64,000 bases of DNA from assembly GCF_022835695.1 (NCBI RefSeq), contig NZ_BQUV01000003.1, positions 372,001 to 436,000 of the forward strand. Direction: 5' to 3'. Source of the stretch: Bradyrhizobium sp. Ce-3 (GTDB lineage Bacteria; Pseudomonadota; Alphaproteobacteria; Rhizobiales; Xanthobacteraceae). A program made the position numbers and the translations under genes. Below the pieces are notes generated by a model. That model saw only the letters and a program-made list of their open reading frames with translations. It was not told the origin of the DNA and searched no databases. This document shows, in pieces, positions 1 to 11,841 of this stretch; the first letter of the stretch is position 1, and every line of letters begins with the position of its first letter.

Positions 1-51
1 GGCGCGGCTGAGCTGGCGTCGGAGCCGCAGCTCGCTTCAACAACGAAAGCC

Positions 52-87
52 TGTGGTTATGGGTCCCTGCTTTCGCAGGGACGACGA
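52..87. repeat. Half copy of GTCGTCCC palindromic repeat
   Basis: The segment reads tgtggttatgggtccc, then a short hairpin, then gggacgac. It matches, with a few changes, one arm of the long inverted repeat found between ureF and ureG (50391-50512), including the outer 'tggttatggg' part. A third, shorter relative lies after the flavin oxidoreductase gene. Dispersed copies in intergenic DNA suggest a REP-like family. Confidence 0.6.
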
Positions 88-119
88 TGGGGAGAGATCG
101 CGGGTTCGTCTCTATCACC

Positions 120-217
120 GTCACCCTGAGGAGCCGCAGAGCGGCGTCTCGAAGGGTCGACGGCCCGACCGTGGCCGTGCATCCTTCGAGACGCCGCTAT
201 GCGCTCCTCGGGATGAC
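120..217. repeat. CCTGAGG/CTCGGGATGAC palindromic repeat, copy 1
   Basis: Two imperfect inverted arms: the left arm begins caccctgaggagccgcagag and contains gcgtctcgaagg; the right arm contains ccttcgagacgccgc and ends ctcctcgggatgacg. The same arrangement, with similar sequence, recurs at about 17658-17757 after yejF. It is non-coding and would fold into a long hairpin. Confidence 0.7.
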
Positions 218-237
218 GGGACTGCCAGCGTCGCAAA

Positions 238-897
238 CTACTTCGCCCGCATCGCCTCGGGTGTATCCGGCTGCGCGGACGGATGCGCCTTGGCAAACGC
301 CGGCAGTGCCATCGCGGTGTCGTGGATGCGCTTCACGGTCGGCCAGGGCGACAGGCTGATCTGCTGGTTGATCGCCGCCGTGACATGGCCGACCAGGCAG
401 ATGTCGGCGAGGGTCGGCGCATCGCCGTGACAGAATGAGCCGGTGGCCTTGTGGCCGGCGAGGTGGCCTTCGAGTGCGGCCAGCGTCTCGACGGTCCAGT
501 GCCGCCGCCAGGCGTTCTGCTGGCTGTCGCGCAGGTCGAGCTCGCGGTCGAGATAGCGGCGCACCCGCGGCGTCAGCAGCGGATGGCCCTCGCAGGCGAC
601 GATCAGCGCCAGCCCGCGCACCCGGGCGCGGCCGATCGCGTCGGCCGGCAGCAGCGGCGGGGTCGGGTAGGTCTCGTCGAGATAGTCGATGATCGCGAGC
701 GACTGGAACAGCACCGTGCCGTCGTCGGTCACCAGCGCCGGCAGCGCCATCTGCGGATTGATCTTGCGATAGGCATCGGCGCGATGCGCGTCCGCATCGA
801 TGTCGATGAACACGATGTCGGCCGGCACACCCTTGAGGTTGAGCGCGATCCGCACCCGAAAGCTCGCCAGCGATCGCCAGAAGGAGAAGAACTGCAT
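238..897 (-). CDS. maiA: Glutathione S-transferase, zeta class / maleylacetoacetate isomerase-like
   Basis: 219-aa cytosolic protein starting MQFFSFWRS. The N-terminal thioredoxin-fold domain (about 1-80) has RSLASFRVRIALNLKG near residue 7, matching the RSSxSxRVRIALNLKG active-site stretch of maleylacetoacetate isomerases, followed by INPQMALPALV and FQSLAIIDYLDE (the glutathione-binding 'QSxAI' segment). The C-terminal helical domain contains ACEGHPLLTPRV in place of the usual ACDIHPLNNLRV and ends with PTLADICLVG. The family isomerises maleylacetoacetate to fumarylacetoacetate in tyrosine/homogentisate breakdown. No homogentisate genes are adjacent, so the exact substrate is inferred from sequence alone. 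An upstream in-frame extension of 38 residues overlaps a palindromic repeat and is not used. It follows metH on the same strand but is separated by about 160 bases of repeat DNA, so probably has its own promoter. Confidence 0.8.
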   Translation of the reverse strand: MQFFSFWRSLASFRVRIALNLKGVPADIVFIDIDADAHRADAYRKINPQMALPALVTDDGTVLFQSLAIIDYLDETYPTPPLLPADAIGRARVRGLALIVACEGHPLLTPRVRRYLDRELDLRDSQQNAWRRHWTVETLAALEGHLAGHKATGSFCHGDAPTLADICLVGHVTAAINQQISLSPWPTVKRIHDTAMALPAFAKAHPSAQPDTPEAMRAK

Positions 898-930
898 GGG
901 GAATTTGTCTCCGCGCCGAACATCGCGGCC

Positions 931-1020
931 GTAGCCCGGATGAAGCGCAAGCGAAATCCGGGGCCGGTCGTCGTTCCATCGCAGTCTATCCCGGATTGCG
1001 CTTCGCTGCATCCGGGCTAC
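931..1020. repeat. GTAGCCCGGAT inverted repeat
   Basis: The element begins gtagcccggatgaagcgcaa and ends with the near-exact inverse, ttgcgcttcgctgcatccgg followed by gctac. The terminal gtagcccggat / atccgggctac arms are perfect. It lies upstream of the glutathione transferase gene and downstream of metH and encodes nothing recognisable. Such GTAGCCCGGATG elements are familiar as dispersed intergenic repeats in Bradyrhizobium-type genomes. Confidence 0.7.
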
Positions 1021-1027
1021 GGCGCTT

Positions 1028-1052
1028 CACCCTCCCCCTCCAGGGGAGGGTG
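1028..1052 (-). terminator. Terminator-like hairpin after metH
   Basis: Perfect 10-bp arms (caccctcccc / ggggagggtg) around a 5-base loop, 6 bases past the metH stop codon. There is no run of U after the stem, so it may serve as an mRNA end-protecting hairpin rather than an intrinsic terminator. Similar CCCTCC/GGAGGG hairpins occur in the gaps at about 21096 and 45945. Confidence 0.4.
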
Positions 1053-1058
1053 GAAGGC

Positions 1059-4913
<3,855 letters not shown>

Positions 4914-4916
4914 GGA

Positions 4917-5831
4917 TCAGGCAGCTTTCTGGGCACCGTTCGGCCGGATGCCGAGCAGGTGGCTGATCGCGAACACGAGGTCCGCGCGGTTCATGGTGTA
5001 GAAGTGGAAGGTGTCGACGCCGTGCTTGAACAGCTTCTGCACCTGGCCGGCGGCGACGGTGGCGGCGACCAGCTTGCGGGTCTCGGCATCGTTGTCGAGG
5101 CCTTCGAACTTCTCGGCCAGCCAGTCCGGCACGCTGGTGCCGGCGCGGGTGACGAAGTTGCGCGCCTGCTTGAAATTGTGCATCGGCATGATGCCCGGCA
5201 CGATCGGAATCTCGATGCCTGCCGCGCGCACCCTGTCGACATAGCGATGGTAGAGGTCGTTATCGAAGAACACCTGGGTGATCGCGCGCGTCGCGCCGGC
5301 GTCGACCTTCGCCTTCAGCGTATCGATGTCGGCATTGAAATCCGTAGCTTCCGGATGCTTCTCGGGATAGGCGGACACCGAGATCTCGATATCGGCGTGG
5401 CGCTTCTTGATCCCGGCGACGAGCTCGGCCGAGCTCTGGTAGCCGTCGGGATGGGTGAAGTAGGGCGTGCCGATGCCGCCGGGCGGATCGCCGCGCAGCG
5501 CCACGATATGGCGGACGCCGACCTCATGGTAGCGGTCGACGATCTCGTCGATCTCGCCGCGCGAGGCGCTGACGCAGGTCAGGTGCGCGGCCGGCAGCAG
5601 GTCGGTCTCGCGCAGGATGCGGCTGATGGTCGAATGGGTGCGCTCGCGGGTCGAGCCGCCGGCGCCATAAGTGACCGAGACGAAGTTCGGCGTCAGCGGC
5701 GCCAGGCGATTGATGGTCTCCCAGAGACTGCGTTCCATCTCCTCGGTCTTCGGCGGGAAGAACTCGAAGGAGATTTTCGGCGCCTTAGGCGCGCGCTGGC
5801 CGTTTGGCAGGGAGGAAATGGTCTCGGTCAT
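4917..5831 (-). CDS. metF: Methylenetetrahydrofolate reductase MetF
   Basis: 304-aa flavoprotein that reduces 5,10-methylenetetrahydrofolate to 5-methyltetrahydrofolate, the substrate of the adjacent MetH. Family signatures include SFEFFPPKTEEMERSLW near the N-terminus, NFVSVTYGAGGSTRERTH, LTCVSASRGEIDEI and VALRGDPPGG, which build the FAD-binding TIM barrel, and PGIMPMHNFKQ. The start MTETISS gives a protein of normal length; a 51-residue upstream extension has no family similarity. It is the first gene of a metF-metH operon and has a leader of some hundred bases with a strong hairpin that might be regulatory. Confidence 0.96.
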   Translation of the reverse strand: MTETISSLPNGQRAPKAPKISFEFFPPKTEEMERSLWETINRLAPLTPNFVSVTYGAGGSTRERTHSTISRILRETDLLPAAHLTCVSASRGEIDEIVDRYHEVGVRHIVALRGDPPGGIGTPYFTHPDGYQSSAELVAGIKKRHADIEISVSAYPEKHPEATDFNADIDTLKAKVDAGATRAITQVFFDNDLYHRYVDRVRAAGIEIPIVPGIMPMHNFKQARNFVTRAGTSVPDWLAEKFEGLDNDAETRKLVAATVAAGQVQKLFKHGVDTFHFYTMNRADLVFAISHLLGIRPNGAQKAA

Positions 5832-6221
5832 GATACGCAAGGGCTCCGCAACTGGAGGGCAGACGTCCGGCCTGGATATGGAGGTCCTAAGATAGGCCAA
5901 ACCGGTGGGCTGAAACAGCCCATCGGATATGGGAAATTGCCCATTGACTGCTAATAAGTAGCGAAAAATGGCCGTGGGGCACAAGAGATGGGCGAAGCTT
6001 GGTTAGCCGTCTGGAATAGATAATATATTGAAATATATACAATAATAATGAATCTCACGGCAGAGCGGTCGTCAGAATCGGTGGTGGGCAGTCAATCATG
6101 TCAATGAATTGTCGTCTTCTGTCCCAAGGCCAGCCGATGCCTGCACCGACTTTCGGGTGCGGGACTGGTCTGCGCGGCAGGGGCCTTTGTCGCCTCGTGG
6201 CGCCACATTAGGTTGGCGGCC
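5832..6221. other. Divergent intergenic region, metF leader and AT-rich patch
   Basis: About 390 bases between divergent metF and the flavin oxidoreductase gene. No gene is supported. The part near 6018-6052 is strikingly AT-rich (taatatattgaaatatatac) for this genome and is a natural place for promoters. The metF side carries a hairpin at 5902-5926. Known SAM-II, SAH and cobalamin riboswitch consensus elements were looked for by eye and not convincingly found. Confidence 0.6.
5902..5926 (-). promoter_or_regulatory. Strong hairpin in metF leader
   Basis: On the minus strand ccgatgggctg-ttt-cagcccaccgg forms an 11-pair stem with one G.U pair and a 3-base loop, ending about 70 bases before the metF start codon. 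No poly-U follows, so it is not a classical terminator. It may be part of a leader control element or simply stabilise the mRNA; function is unproven. Confidence 0.4.
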
Positions 6222-7241
6222 ATGATCCCGCTCTCCGTCCTCGACCTCTCCGTCGTCACCACAGGCACCAAGCCGGCCGCCGCGCTCCGCAACAGCATCG
6301 ATTTGGCGCGCCATGTCGATGCGCTCGGCTACACGCGCTATTGGCTCGCCGAGCACCACAACCTTGCGTCGGTCGCGAGCCCGGCGCCCGATTTGATGAT
6401 CGGGCAGATCGCGGCGGTGACGCAGCATATCCGGGTCGGCTCCGGCGGCGTGATGCTGCCGAATCATGCGCCGCTCGTGGTCGCCGAGCGCTTCAAGATG
6501 CTGGAGGCGCTGTTTCCCGGCCGCATCGACCTCGGCCTCGGCCGCGCGCCCGGCACCGACGGTGCCACGGCTTACGCGCTGCGCAGCCGGCTCGACCGCC
6601 GCGAGGGCGACGACTTCCTCGAACGGCTGCATGAGCTGACCTTGTGGGAGACGCGCGATTTCCCGGCCGGGCACCCCTACAACAATGTGGTGGCGATGCC
6701 GGATGATTCGCCGCTGCCGCCGATCTGGCTGCTCGGCTCGAGCGATTATTCCGCCGAGCTCGCCGCCCAGGTCGGGATGGGCTTTGCGTTCGCGCATCAT
6801 TTCGCCACGCATGACGCGATTGCTGCGATGATCAACTATCGCGCACATTTCAAGCCGTCGGGCTGGCGCGCGGCGCCGCAGTCGATCCTGGCAGTCGCCG
6901 TCGTCACCGCGGAGACCGATGCCGAGGCCGAACGGCTCGCGCGATCGATGGACCTCAACCGGCTGCGCCGCGACCGCGGCCAGTATCTGCCGCTGCCCAG
7001 CGTCGAGGAGGCCGAGGCCTATCCTTACACGGATGCCGAGCGCGCCTCGATCGCGCGCAACCGCGCGCGGCTGTTCGTCGGCAGCCCGGCAACCGTGATG
7101 ACGAAGCTGCAGCCGCTGATCGCGGCGACAAAGGCGGATGAGCTGATGGTGATCACAGCGGTCTACGACCACGCGGCGCGGAAGAGGTCGTACAGCCTGC
7201 TTGCCGAGGCGTTCGGGCTGAAGAAGGCCGCTACTGCATAA
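6222..7241 (+). CDS. LLM-class flavin-dependent oxidoreductase
   Basis: 339-aa protein of the bacterial luciferase-like monooxygenase superfamily, YhbW/MsnO8-like subgroup. Family landmarks are [12 protein letters not shown] at the start, [12 protein letters not shown] (substrate/flavin pocket), [20 protein letters not shown] and [12 protein letters not shown], which shape the FMNH2 or F420-type site of the TIM barrel, and PIWLLGSS later. It probably oxidises a small organic substrate using reduced FMN; the substrate cannot be told. A TTG codon three codons upstream is an alternative start, but the ATG follows an AGG about 9 bases away. It converges on pheA, with a palindrome between them. 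Confidence 0.88.
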   Translation: MIPLSVLDLSVVTTGTKPAAALRNSIDLARHVDALGYTRYWLAEHHNLASVASPAPDLMIGQIAAVTQHIRVGSGGVMLPNHAPLVVAERFKMLEALFPGRIDLGLGRAPGTDGATAYALRSRLDRREGDDFLERLHELTLWETRDFPAGHPYNNVVAMPDDSPLPPIWLLGSSDYSAELAAQVGMGFAFAHHFATHDAIAAMINYRAHFKPSGWRAAPQSILAVAVVTAETDAEAERLARSMDLNRLRRDRGQYLPLPSVEEAEAYPYTDAERASIARNRARLFVGSPATVMTKLQPLIAATKADELMVITAVYDHAARKRSYSLLAEAFGLKKAATA

Positions 7242-7246
7242 CAATT

Positions 7247-7272
7247 GTCGTCCCGGCCTTCGCCGGGACGAC
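7247..7272. terminator. Palindrome between convergent genes (GTCGTCCC family)
   Basis: The 26-base sequence gtcgtcccgg-ccttcg-ccgggacgac is a perfect inverted repeat with 10-bp arms, placed immediately after the flavin oxidoreductase stop and before the convergent pheA end. It shares its core with the arms of the 50391-50512 element. It could end transcription from both sides, but no U-tract is present. Confidence 0.5.
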
Positions 7273-7298
7273 GGGTGGAGAGACTGCGTTCGCTTCGC

Positions 7299-8159
7299 CT
7301 AGTCCCGCGTTTCGCTGAAGGTCGCGCGGAACGGATGGCCGGGGTAGACGCCGACGATGCGGAATTCGCGCGAGAAGAATTTCAATTCCTCCAACGCAAA
7401 GGCAAGTCCGCGGTCGTCCGGGTGACCATCGACATCGGCATAGAATTGCGTGGCGAAGAAATTGCCGTCGACCATGTAGCTTTCGAGCTTGGTCATGTTG
7501 ACGCCGTTGGTGGCGAAGCCGCCGAGCGCCTTGTAGAGCGCGGCGGGCAAATTGCGCACCCGGAAAACAAAACTGGTGACCAGCGGCCCCGAGCCCTGCG
7601 CGGCCCATTTGGCCTCGCGCGCCAGCACCACGAAGCGGGTGGTGTTGTGGGCCTCGTCCTCGATGTCCTCGGAGAGAATGTCGAGGCCGTAGATATCGGC
7701 GGCGAGCCGCGAGGCGATCGCCGCCACGCTCTTGTCGCCGCGTTCGGAGATGTCGCGGGCGCTGCCGGCGGTGTCGCCGGCGACGATCGGCCGGATGCCG
7801 AGCTTGCGGATGATGCGCCGGCACTGGCCGAGCGCATGGACGTGGCTCTCGACGCTCTTGATGTCGGCGAGCTTGGTGCCCTTGACCGCCATCAATTGGT
7901 GACGGATCGGCAGGAACCATTCGCCGACGATGAACAGGCCCGAGGCCGGCAGCAAATGATGGATGTCGGCGACGCGGCCGGCGACCGAATTCTCGATCGG
8001 GATCATGCCGAGATCGGCCTCGCCCGAGGAAATCGCCGCCAGCGCGTCCTCGAAGGTCGGGCACGGCATCGGCTCGGCGTCGGGATAGGCCTCGACGATC
8101 GCGATATGGGAATTGGCGCCAGGCTCGCCCTGGAACGCGATTTTCAGCTTCTTGGTCAT
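7299..8159 (-). CDS. pheA: Prephenate dehydratase
   Basis: 286-aa monofunctional enzyme that converts prephenate to phenylpyruvate in phenylalanine synthesis. The catalytic domain (about 1-180) shows KIAFQGEPGANSHIA, MIPIENSVAGRVADIH and the diagnostic DEAHNTTRFVVL (TRF motif). The C-terminal ACT domain (about 195-280) begins TSFVFRVRNLPAALYKAL. Its effector segment reads MTKLESYMV where classical enzymes have the ESRP motif, so phenylalanine feedback may differ; this is inferred. It lies 33 bases downstream of kdsB on the same strand and is likely co-transcribed. Confidence 0.95.
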   Translation of the reverse strand: MTKKLKIAFQGEPGANSHIAIVEAYPDAEPMPCPTFEDALAAISSGEADLGMIPIENSVAGRVADIHHLLPASGLFIVGEWFLPIRHQLMAVKGTKLADIKSVESHVHALGQCRRIIRKLGIRPIVAGDTAGSARDISERGDKSVAAIASRLAADIYGLDILSEDIEDEAHNTTRFVVLAREAKWAAQGSGPLVTSFVFRVRNLPAALYKALGGFATNGVNMTKLESYMVDGNFFATQFYADVDGHPDDRGLAFALEELKFFSREFRIVGVYPGHPFRATFSETRD

Positions 8160-8192
8160 GGGTTCTTTCCTGCGGGGCCTTTTAGCACCCGC

Positions 8193-8933
8193 TCAGGCCT
8201 TGGAAAGTATTCTGCGGGCGGTTTCGAGGTCGGCCGGGGTGTCGACCCCGCGCGGAACGGTGTCGACGATGGTGACGTCGATCCGCATCCCGGCCTCCAG
8301 CGCGCGCAGCTGCTCGAGCTTCTCCTGCTGCTCCAGCGGCGAGGGCGGCAACGCGACGAACCGCTCCAGCGCGGCGCGGCGATAGGCGTAGAGGCCGATA
8401 TGGTGGTAGCGCGGTCCGTCGCCATAAGGCGCGGTGGCACGGGTGAAATAGAGCGCCCGCAACCGGTTGGCACCGATCGGCGAGCCGACCGCCTTGACCA
8501 CGCTCGGGGCCTGATCCTCCTCCGCGCTGTGGATGCGCGAGGCCAGCGTCGAGATGTCGACCGCGGGATCCGCGAGCGGCGGCATCACGCTGCGGATGGT
8601 CTCGGGCGTGATGGTCGGGAAATCGCCCTGCAGATTGACCACGATCTCGGCGCGGCCCTCCGGGTCGAGCGTCGTCATCGCCTCATAAATCCGGTCCGAG
8701 CCGGACGGGTGGTCGGGGCGGGTCATCACGACCTCGCCGCCCGCAGCCCTCACGGCATCAGCGATCTCCGCGGTGTCGGTGGCGACCGCGACCCGGCCGA
8801 TCCCGGCCTCCTCGGCCCGCCGCAGCACGTGGACGATCATGGGCGCCCCTGCGATATCGAGCAGCGGTTTGCCGGGCAGTCGGGTGGCGGCCATGCGGGC
8901 CGGAATCAGCACCAAGGTACGCGGGTCGGTCAT
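8193..8933 (-). CDS. kdsB: 3-deoxy-manno-octulosonate cytidylyltransferase (CMP-Kdo synthetase)
   Basis: 246-aa cytosolic enzyme that activates Kdo with CTP for lipid A/LPS inner-core synthesis. The nucleotide-binding start is [17 protein letters not shown] (residues about 8-24), followed by [38 protein letters not shown] and [11 protein letters not shown], all hallmarks of KdsB, with [16 protein letters not shown] further on. Length matches the family. It is divergent from cycM and probably heads an operon with pheA. Confidence 0.96.
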   Translation of the reverse strand: MTDPRTLVLIPARMAATRLPGKPLLDIAGAPMIVHVLRRAEEAGIGRVAVATDTAEIADAVRAAGGEVVMTRPDHPSGSDRIYEAMTTLDPEGRAEIVVNLQGDFPTITPETIRSVMPPLADPAVDISTLASRIHSAEEDQAPSVVKAVGSPIGANRLRALYFTRATAPYGDGPRYHHIGLYAYRRAALERFVALPPSPLEQQEKLEQLRALEAGMRIDVTIVDTVPRGVDTPADLETARRILSKA

Positions 8934-9132
8934 TCGTCTCGGGGCCCGTCCGGCCTGCGGAAATTGCCGGGGAGGAGGTTGAATTCGGCGCGTTTATACG
9001 GGTTGCCAGAGCGCGGGCAAACCGATATCTCAACCCTGCTTGGGGCGGTGCGATAAGGCCGATTCCCAGGTCTTTCCCCGCGGCCGTATTCCCGGCCTGA
9101 AGTCGACATTCAAGGCCCGGAGCCTGACCCAA

Positions 9133-9681
9133 ATGGACTCCTTCGAACTCAACAAAATCCTCGGTGCGGTTCTCGGCACCTGCATCGTCGTCCTGGTGAT
9201 GAGCTTTGCCGCCGGATCGGTGTTTTCCGCCAAGCTGCCGGAGAAGCCGGGTTTTGAGATCGCGGTGAAGGAAGAGTCCCATGGCGCTGGCGGCGAGGCT
9301 GCTGCGGCCGCCTCCGAGCCGATTGAGAAGCTGCTGCAGACCGCGTCGGCCGAGAAGGGCGCGGCGGCCGCCAAGAAGTGCCAGGCCTGCCACACCTTCG
9401 AGAAGGGCGGTCCCAACCGCGTCGGTCCGAACCTCTACGGCATCGTCGGCGAGAAGAAGGGCGAGGGCCGCGGCTTCAATTTCTCGGCCGCGATGAAGGG
9501 CAAGGGCGGCGATTGGTCGTTCGACGACCTCAACAAGTTCCTGACCAACCCGAAGGGCTTCGTTCCCGGCACCGCGATGGGCTTCGCCGGCGTGCCGAAG
9601 GACAGCGAGCGCGCCGACATCATCGCCTACCTGAATTCGAACTCGGAGCATCCGGCTCCGCTCCCGACCGCTTCGAAGTAA
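9133..9681 (+). CDS. cycM: Membrane-anchored cytochrome c CycM
   Basis: 182-aa c-type cytochrome with an uncleaved N-terminal anchor (MDSFELNKILGAV then hydrophobic residues to about 30), an Ala/Glu-rich linker, and a class I cytochrome c domain. The haem site is CQACH at about residue 83, and the distal methionine is in PGTAMGFAGV. The start residues and layout match CycM of Bradyrhizobium japonicum, known to pass electrons from the bc1 complex to the aa3 oxidase. The haem domain faces the periplasm. It stands alone between divergent kdsB and a clear terminator. A longer upstream frame (from 9040) was rejected because it precedes the anchor with non-conserved residues. Confidence 0.93.
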   Translation: MDSFELNKILGAVLGTCIVVLVMSFAAGSVFSAKLPEKPGFEIAVKEESHGAGGEAAAAASEPIEKLLQTASAEKGAAAAKKCQACHTFEKGGPNRVGPNLYGIVGEKKGEGRGFNFSAAMKGKGGDWSFDDLNKFLTNPKGFVPGTAMGFAGVPKDSERADIIAYLNSNSEHPAPLPTASK

Positions 9682-9710
9682 CGATTTGCTTCGCGCAAGC
9701 ATGTGGATGA

Positions 9711-9737
9711 AACGGCCAGGCACTGCCTGGCCGTTTT
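9711..9737 (+). terminator. Intrinsic terminator of cycM
   Basis: Perfect 11-bp stem (aacggccaggc / gcctggccgtt) with a 3-base loop followed by TT, 29 bases after the cycM stop. A strong GC stem ending in a short T run is typical of rho-independent termination in this group. Confidence 0.85.
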
Positions 9738-9741
9738 CGCA

Positions 9742-9777
9742 TGGGGAATCCCTTGGGGAATTCCTTGGGGAATCCGC
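9742..9777. repeat. Triple 12-bp tandem repeat
   Basis: Three head-to-tail copies: tggggaatccct, tggggaattcct, tggggaatccgc. The first two differ by one base; the third has drifted at its end. It lies just beyond the cycM terminator and upstream of the first yejA-type gene. Confidence 0.85.
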
Positions 9778-9920
9778 TGTCGCGGGGTTGTTATCGGGGC
9801 GTTTCGCCGCACCGATATTGTTCCCGGGCCAACATCATGAGGAAAAAGCAACGTAATTTGTCGAACCGTTGCCTTATATTGGGTCCCATGTAACCGGGGC
9901 CGCAAGCAGGAAGAGCGAAT

Positions 9921-11825
9921 TTGGCGATCACCCGACGACACCTCCTTCAAGGCAGCGCACTGGCGGCACTCGCTCCGGCGCTCGGACTCAATCCCGGCCT
10001 CTCGCCGATCACGCCGGCGCTCGCCGACGACGCCCCGAACGGGCTGAAATGGCGCCACGGCCTCTCCACCTATGGCGAGATCAAATACCCCGCCGACTTC
10101 AAGCGCTACGATTACGTCAGGCCGGACGCGCCGAAGGGTGGCGTGGTGCGGCTGTTCCAGCCCGGCACCTATGATAGCTTCAACGTGGTCGTTGCGGGTT
10201 TGAAGGGCGCCGTCTCGGCTGCCGTCGGTCGCATCTACGACTCGCTGATGGAGGGCTCGCTCGACGAGCCCGATACCTATTACGGCGAACTCGCCGAGGC
10301 GGCAGCCTTCCCCGACGATTTCTCCTACGTGATCTACCGGCTCCGTCCCGGCTCGCGCTGGCACGACGGCAAGCCGGTCACGCCGGAGGATGTGATCTTC
10401 TCCTTCGAGGCGTGGAAGGCGAACAGCCCGATGTTCAGCGCCTACTACCGGCATATTGCAAAGGCCGAGAAGATCGGTGATCGCGACGTCAAGTTCACCT
10501 TCGACAGCCCGGGCAACCGCGAGCTGCCGATGATCACCGGCCAGCTCACCATATTGCCCAAGCATTGGTGGGAAGGCACCGACGCGCAGGGCAAGAAGCG
10601 TGACATCACCGCGAGCACGCTGGAGCCGCCGCTCGGCTCGGGCCCCTACCGGATCAAGGAGTTTGTCGCCGGACGCTCGGTCGTGCTCGAGCGCGTCAAG
10701 GACTACTGGGGCAAGGATATCCCGATCGCGATCGGACAGAACAATTTCGACGAGCTGCGCTACGAATATTTCCGCGACGACACCGTCGCGCGCGAGGCGC
10801 TGAAGGCCGACCAGTTCGATTGGTACGGTGAGCGTAGCGCCAAGGAATGGGCGGCGGCCTACGACGTGTCGCCGGTGCGCGACAAGCGGCTGCTCAAGGA
10901 GCTCTTCACCGTTCGCAATGAGGGGCGGATGCAGGGCTGGGTGTTCAACCTGCGACGCCCGAAATTCGCCGACCCGCGGCTGCGCCGTGCCTTCAACTAC
11001 GCGTTCGATTTCGAGGAGATGAACCGCACGCTGTCGACCGGCGAGTATCATCGCGACTCCAGCTATTTCGACGGCATCCCCGATCTGATGGCGACCGGCC
11101 TGCCGGAAGGCAAGGAGCTCGAGATCCTGGAGACGGTGCGCGACAAGGTGCCGCCGGAGGTCTTCACGACGCCCTACAAGGATCCCGTCGGCGGCACGCC
11201 GGAGAACGTGCGTGCCAATCTGCGCGAGGCGACCCGGCTGTTAAAGGAAGCCGGCTTCGATATCCGCGATCGCAAGCTGGTCGATTCCTCGGGCCAGCCG
11301 TTTACGGTCGAAATCCTCGGCAACAGCGGCGACGCCGGCATGGAGCGGATCGCGCTGTTCTACAAGCCGAGCCTGGAACGCCTCGGCATCACTGTCAATC
11401 TGCGTGCCGTAGACACTGTGCAGTACCAGAACCGGGTTCGCGAATACGATTTTGAGATGGTGACCCAGGTCTGGGGCCAATCGATCTCGCCGGGCAATGA
11501 GCAGCGCGACAATTTTGGCTCGCAGGCCGCAGATCAACCAGGTTCGCGCAATCTTCCCGGCATCAAGAACCCGGCTGTCGACGCCCTCATCGAGCGCATC
11601 ATCTTCGCCAAGAGCCGTGCCGAACAGATCGCCGCTGCCAAGGCGATGGATCGGGTGCTGCTCTGGAACTTCTATCTCGTGCCACACTTCAATTACGACA
11701 AACAGCGCTACGTGTACTGGGATCGCTTCAGCCATCCCGACCCGCTGCCGAAATACGGTGTTTCGGGATTCCCAAATCTTTGGTGGTACGACGCCGACAA
11801 GGCGGCCAAGCTCAAGCGTTCATAA
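9921..11825 (+). CDS. Peptide ABC transporter substrate-binding protein (YejA-like), first copy
   Basis: 634-aa periplasmic solute-binding protein of the SBP_bac_5 (DppA/OppA) family. The N-terminus ITRRHLLQGSALAALAP is a twin-arginine type signal peptide. Mature family motifs include GLSTYGEIKYPADFKRYDYV (typical of YejA), LRPGSRWHDGKPVTPEDVIFSFEA, GSGPYRIKEF and DPRLRRAFNYAFDFE. The start is TTG, supported by an AGGAAG ribosome binding site about 8 bases upstream and by the intact signal sequence. It is first in a five-gene yej operon and delivers peptides to the YejB/YejE permease. Confidence 0.93.
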   Translation: MAITRRHLLQGSALAALAPALGLNPGLSPITPALADDAPNGLKWRHGLSTYGEIKYPADFKRYDYVRPDAPKGGVVRLFQPGTYDSFNVVVAGLKGAVSAAVGRIYDSLMEGSLDEPDTYYGELAEAAAFPDDFSYVIYRLRPGSRWHDGKPVTPEDVIFSFEAWKANSPMFSAYYRHIAKAEKIGDRDVKFTFDSPGNRELPMITGQLTILPKHWWEGTDAQGKKRDITASTLEPPLGSGPYRIKEFVAGRSVVLERVKDYWGKDIPIAIGQNNFDELRYEYFRDDTVAREALKADQFDWYGERSAKEWAAAYDVSPVRDKRLLKELFTVRNEGRMQGWVFNLRRPKFADPRLRRAFNYAFDFEEMNRTLSTGEYHRDSSYFDGIPDLMATGLPEGKELEILETVRDKVPPEVFTTPYKDPVGGTPENVRANLREATRLLKEAGFDIRDRKLVDSSGQPFTVEILGNSGDAGMERIALFYKPSLERLGITVNLRAVDTVQYQNRVREYDFEMVTQVWGQSISPGNEQRDNFGSQAADQPGSRNLPGIKNPAVDALIERIIFAKSRAEQIAAAKAMDRVLLWNFYLVPHFNYDKQRYVYWDRFSHPDPLPKYGVSGFPNLWWYDADKAAKLKRS

Positions 11826-11841
11826 GCTCAAGGATCCGCGC

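Larger units (their letters stand above)
1..237. other. Intergenic stretch holding two palindromic repeats
   Basis: No convincing gene is seen before the glutathione transferase; the reading frames here are short and shaped by repeats. The first 50 bases may be the edge of an unrelated gene or spacer and cannot be judged. The rest is a half copy of the GTCGTCCC palindrome (about 52-87) and a full copy of the CCTGAGG/CCTCGGG palindrome (about 120-217), both listed separately. Confidence 0.6.

Noticed and set aside
5832-5900. Possible cobalamin riboswitch (ggacgtctgcc resembling a B12 box) before metF
   Set aside because: Only part of the B12 box fits and the other conserved aptamer elements were not found in the upstream AT-rich DNA.
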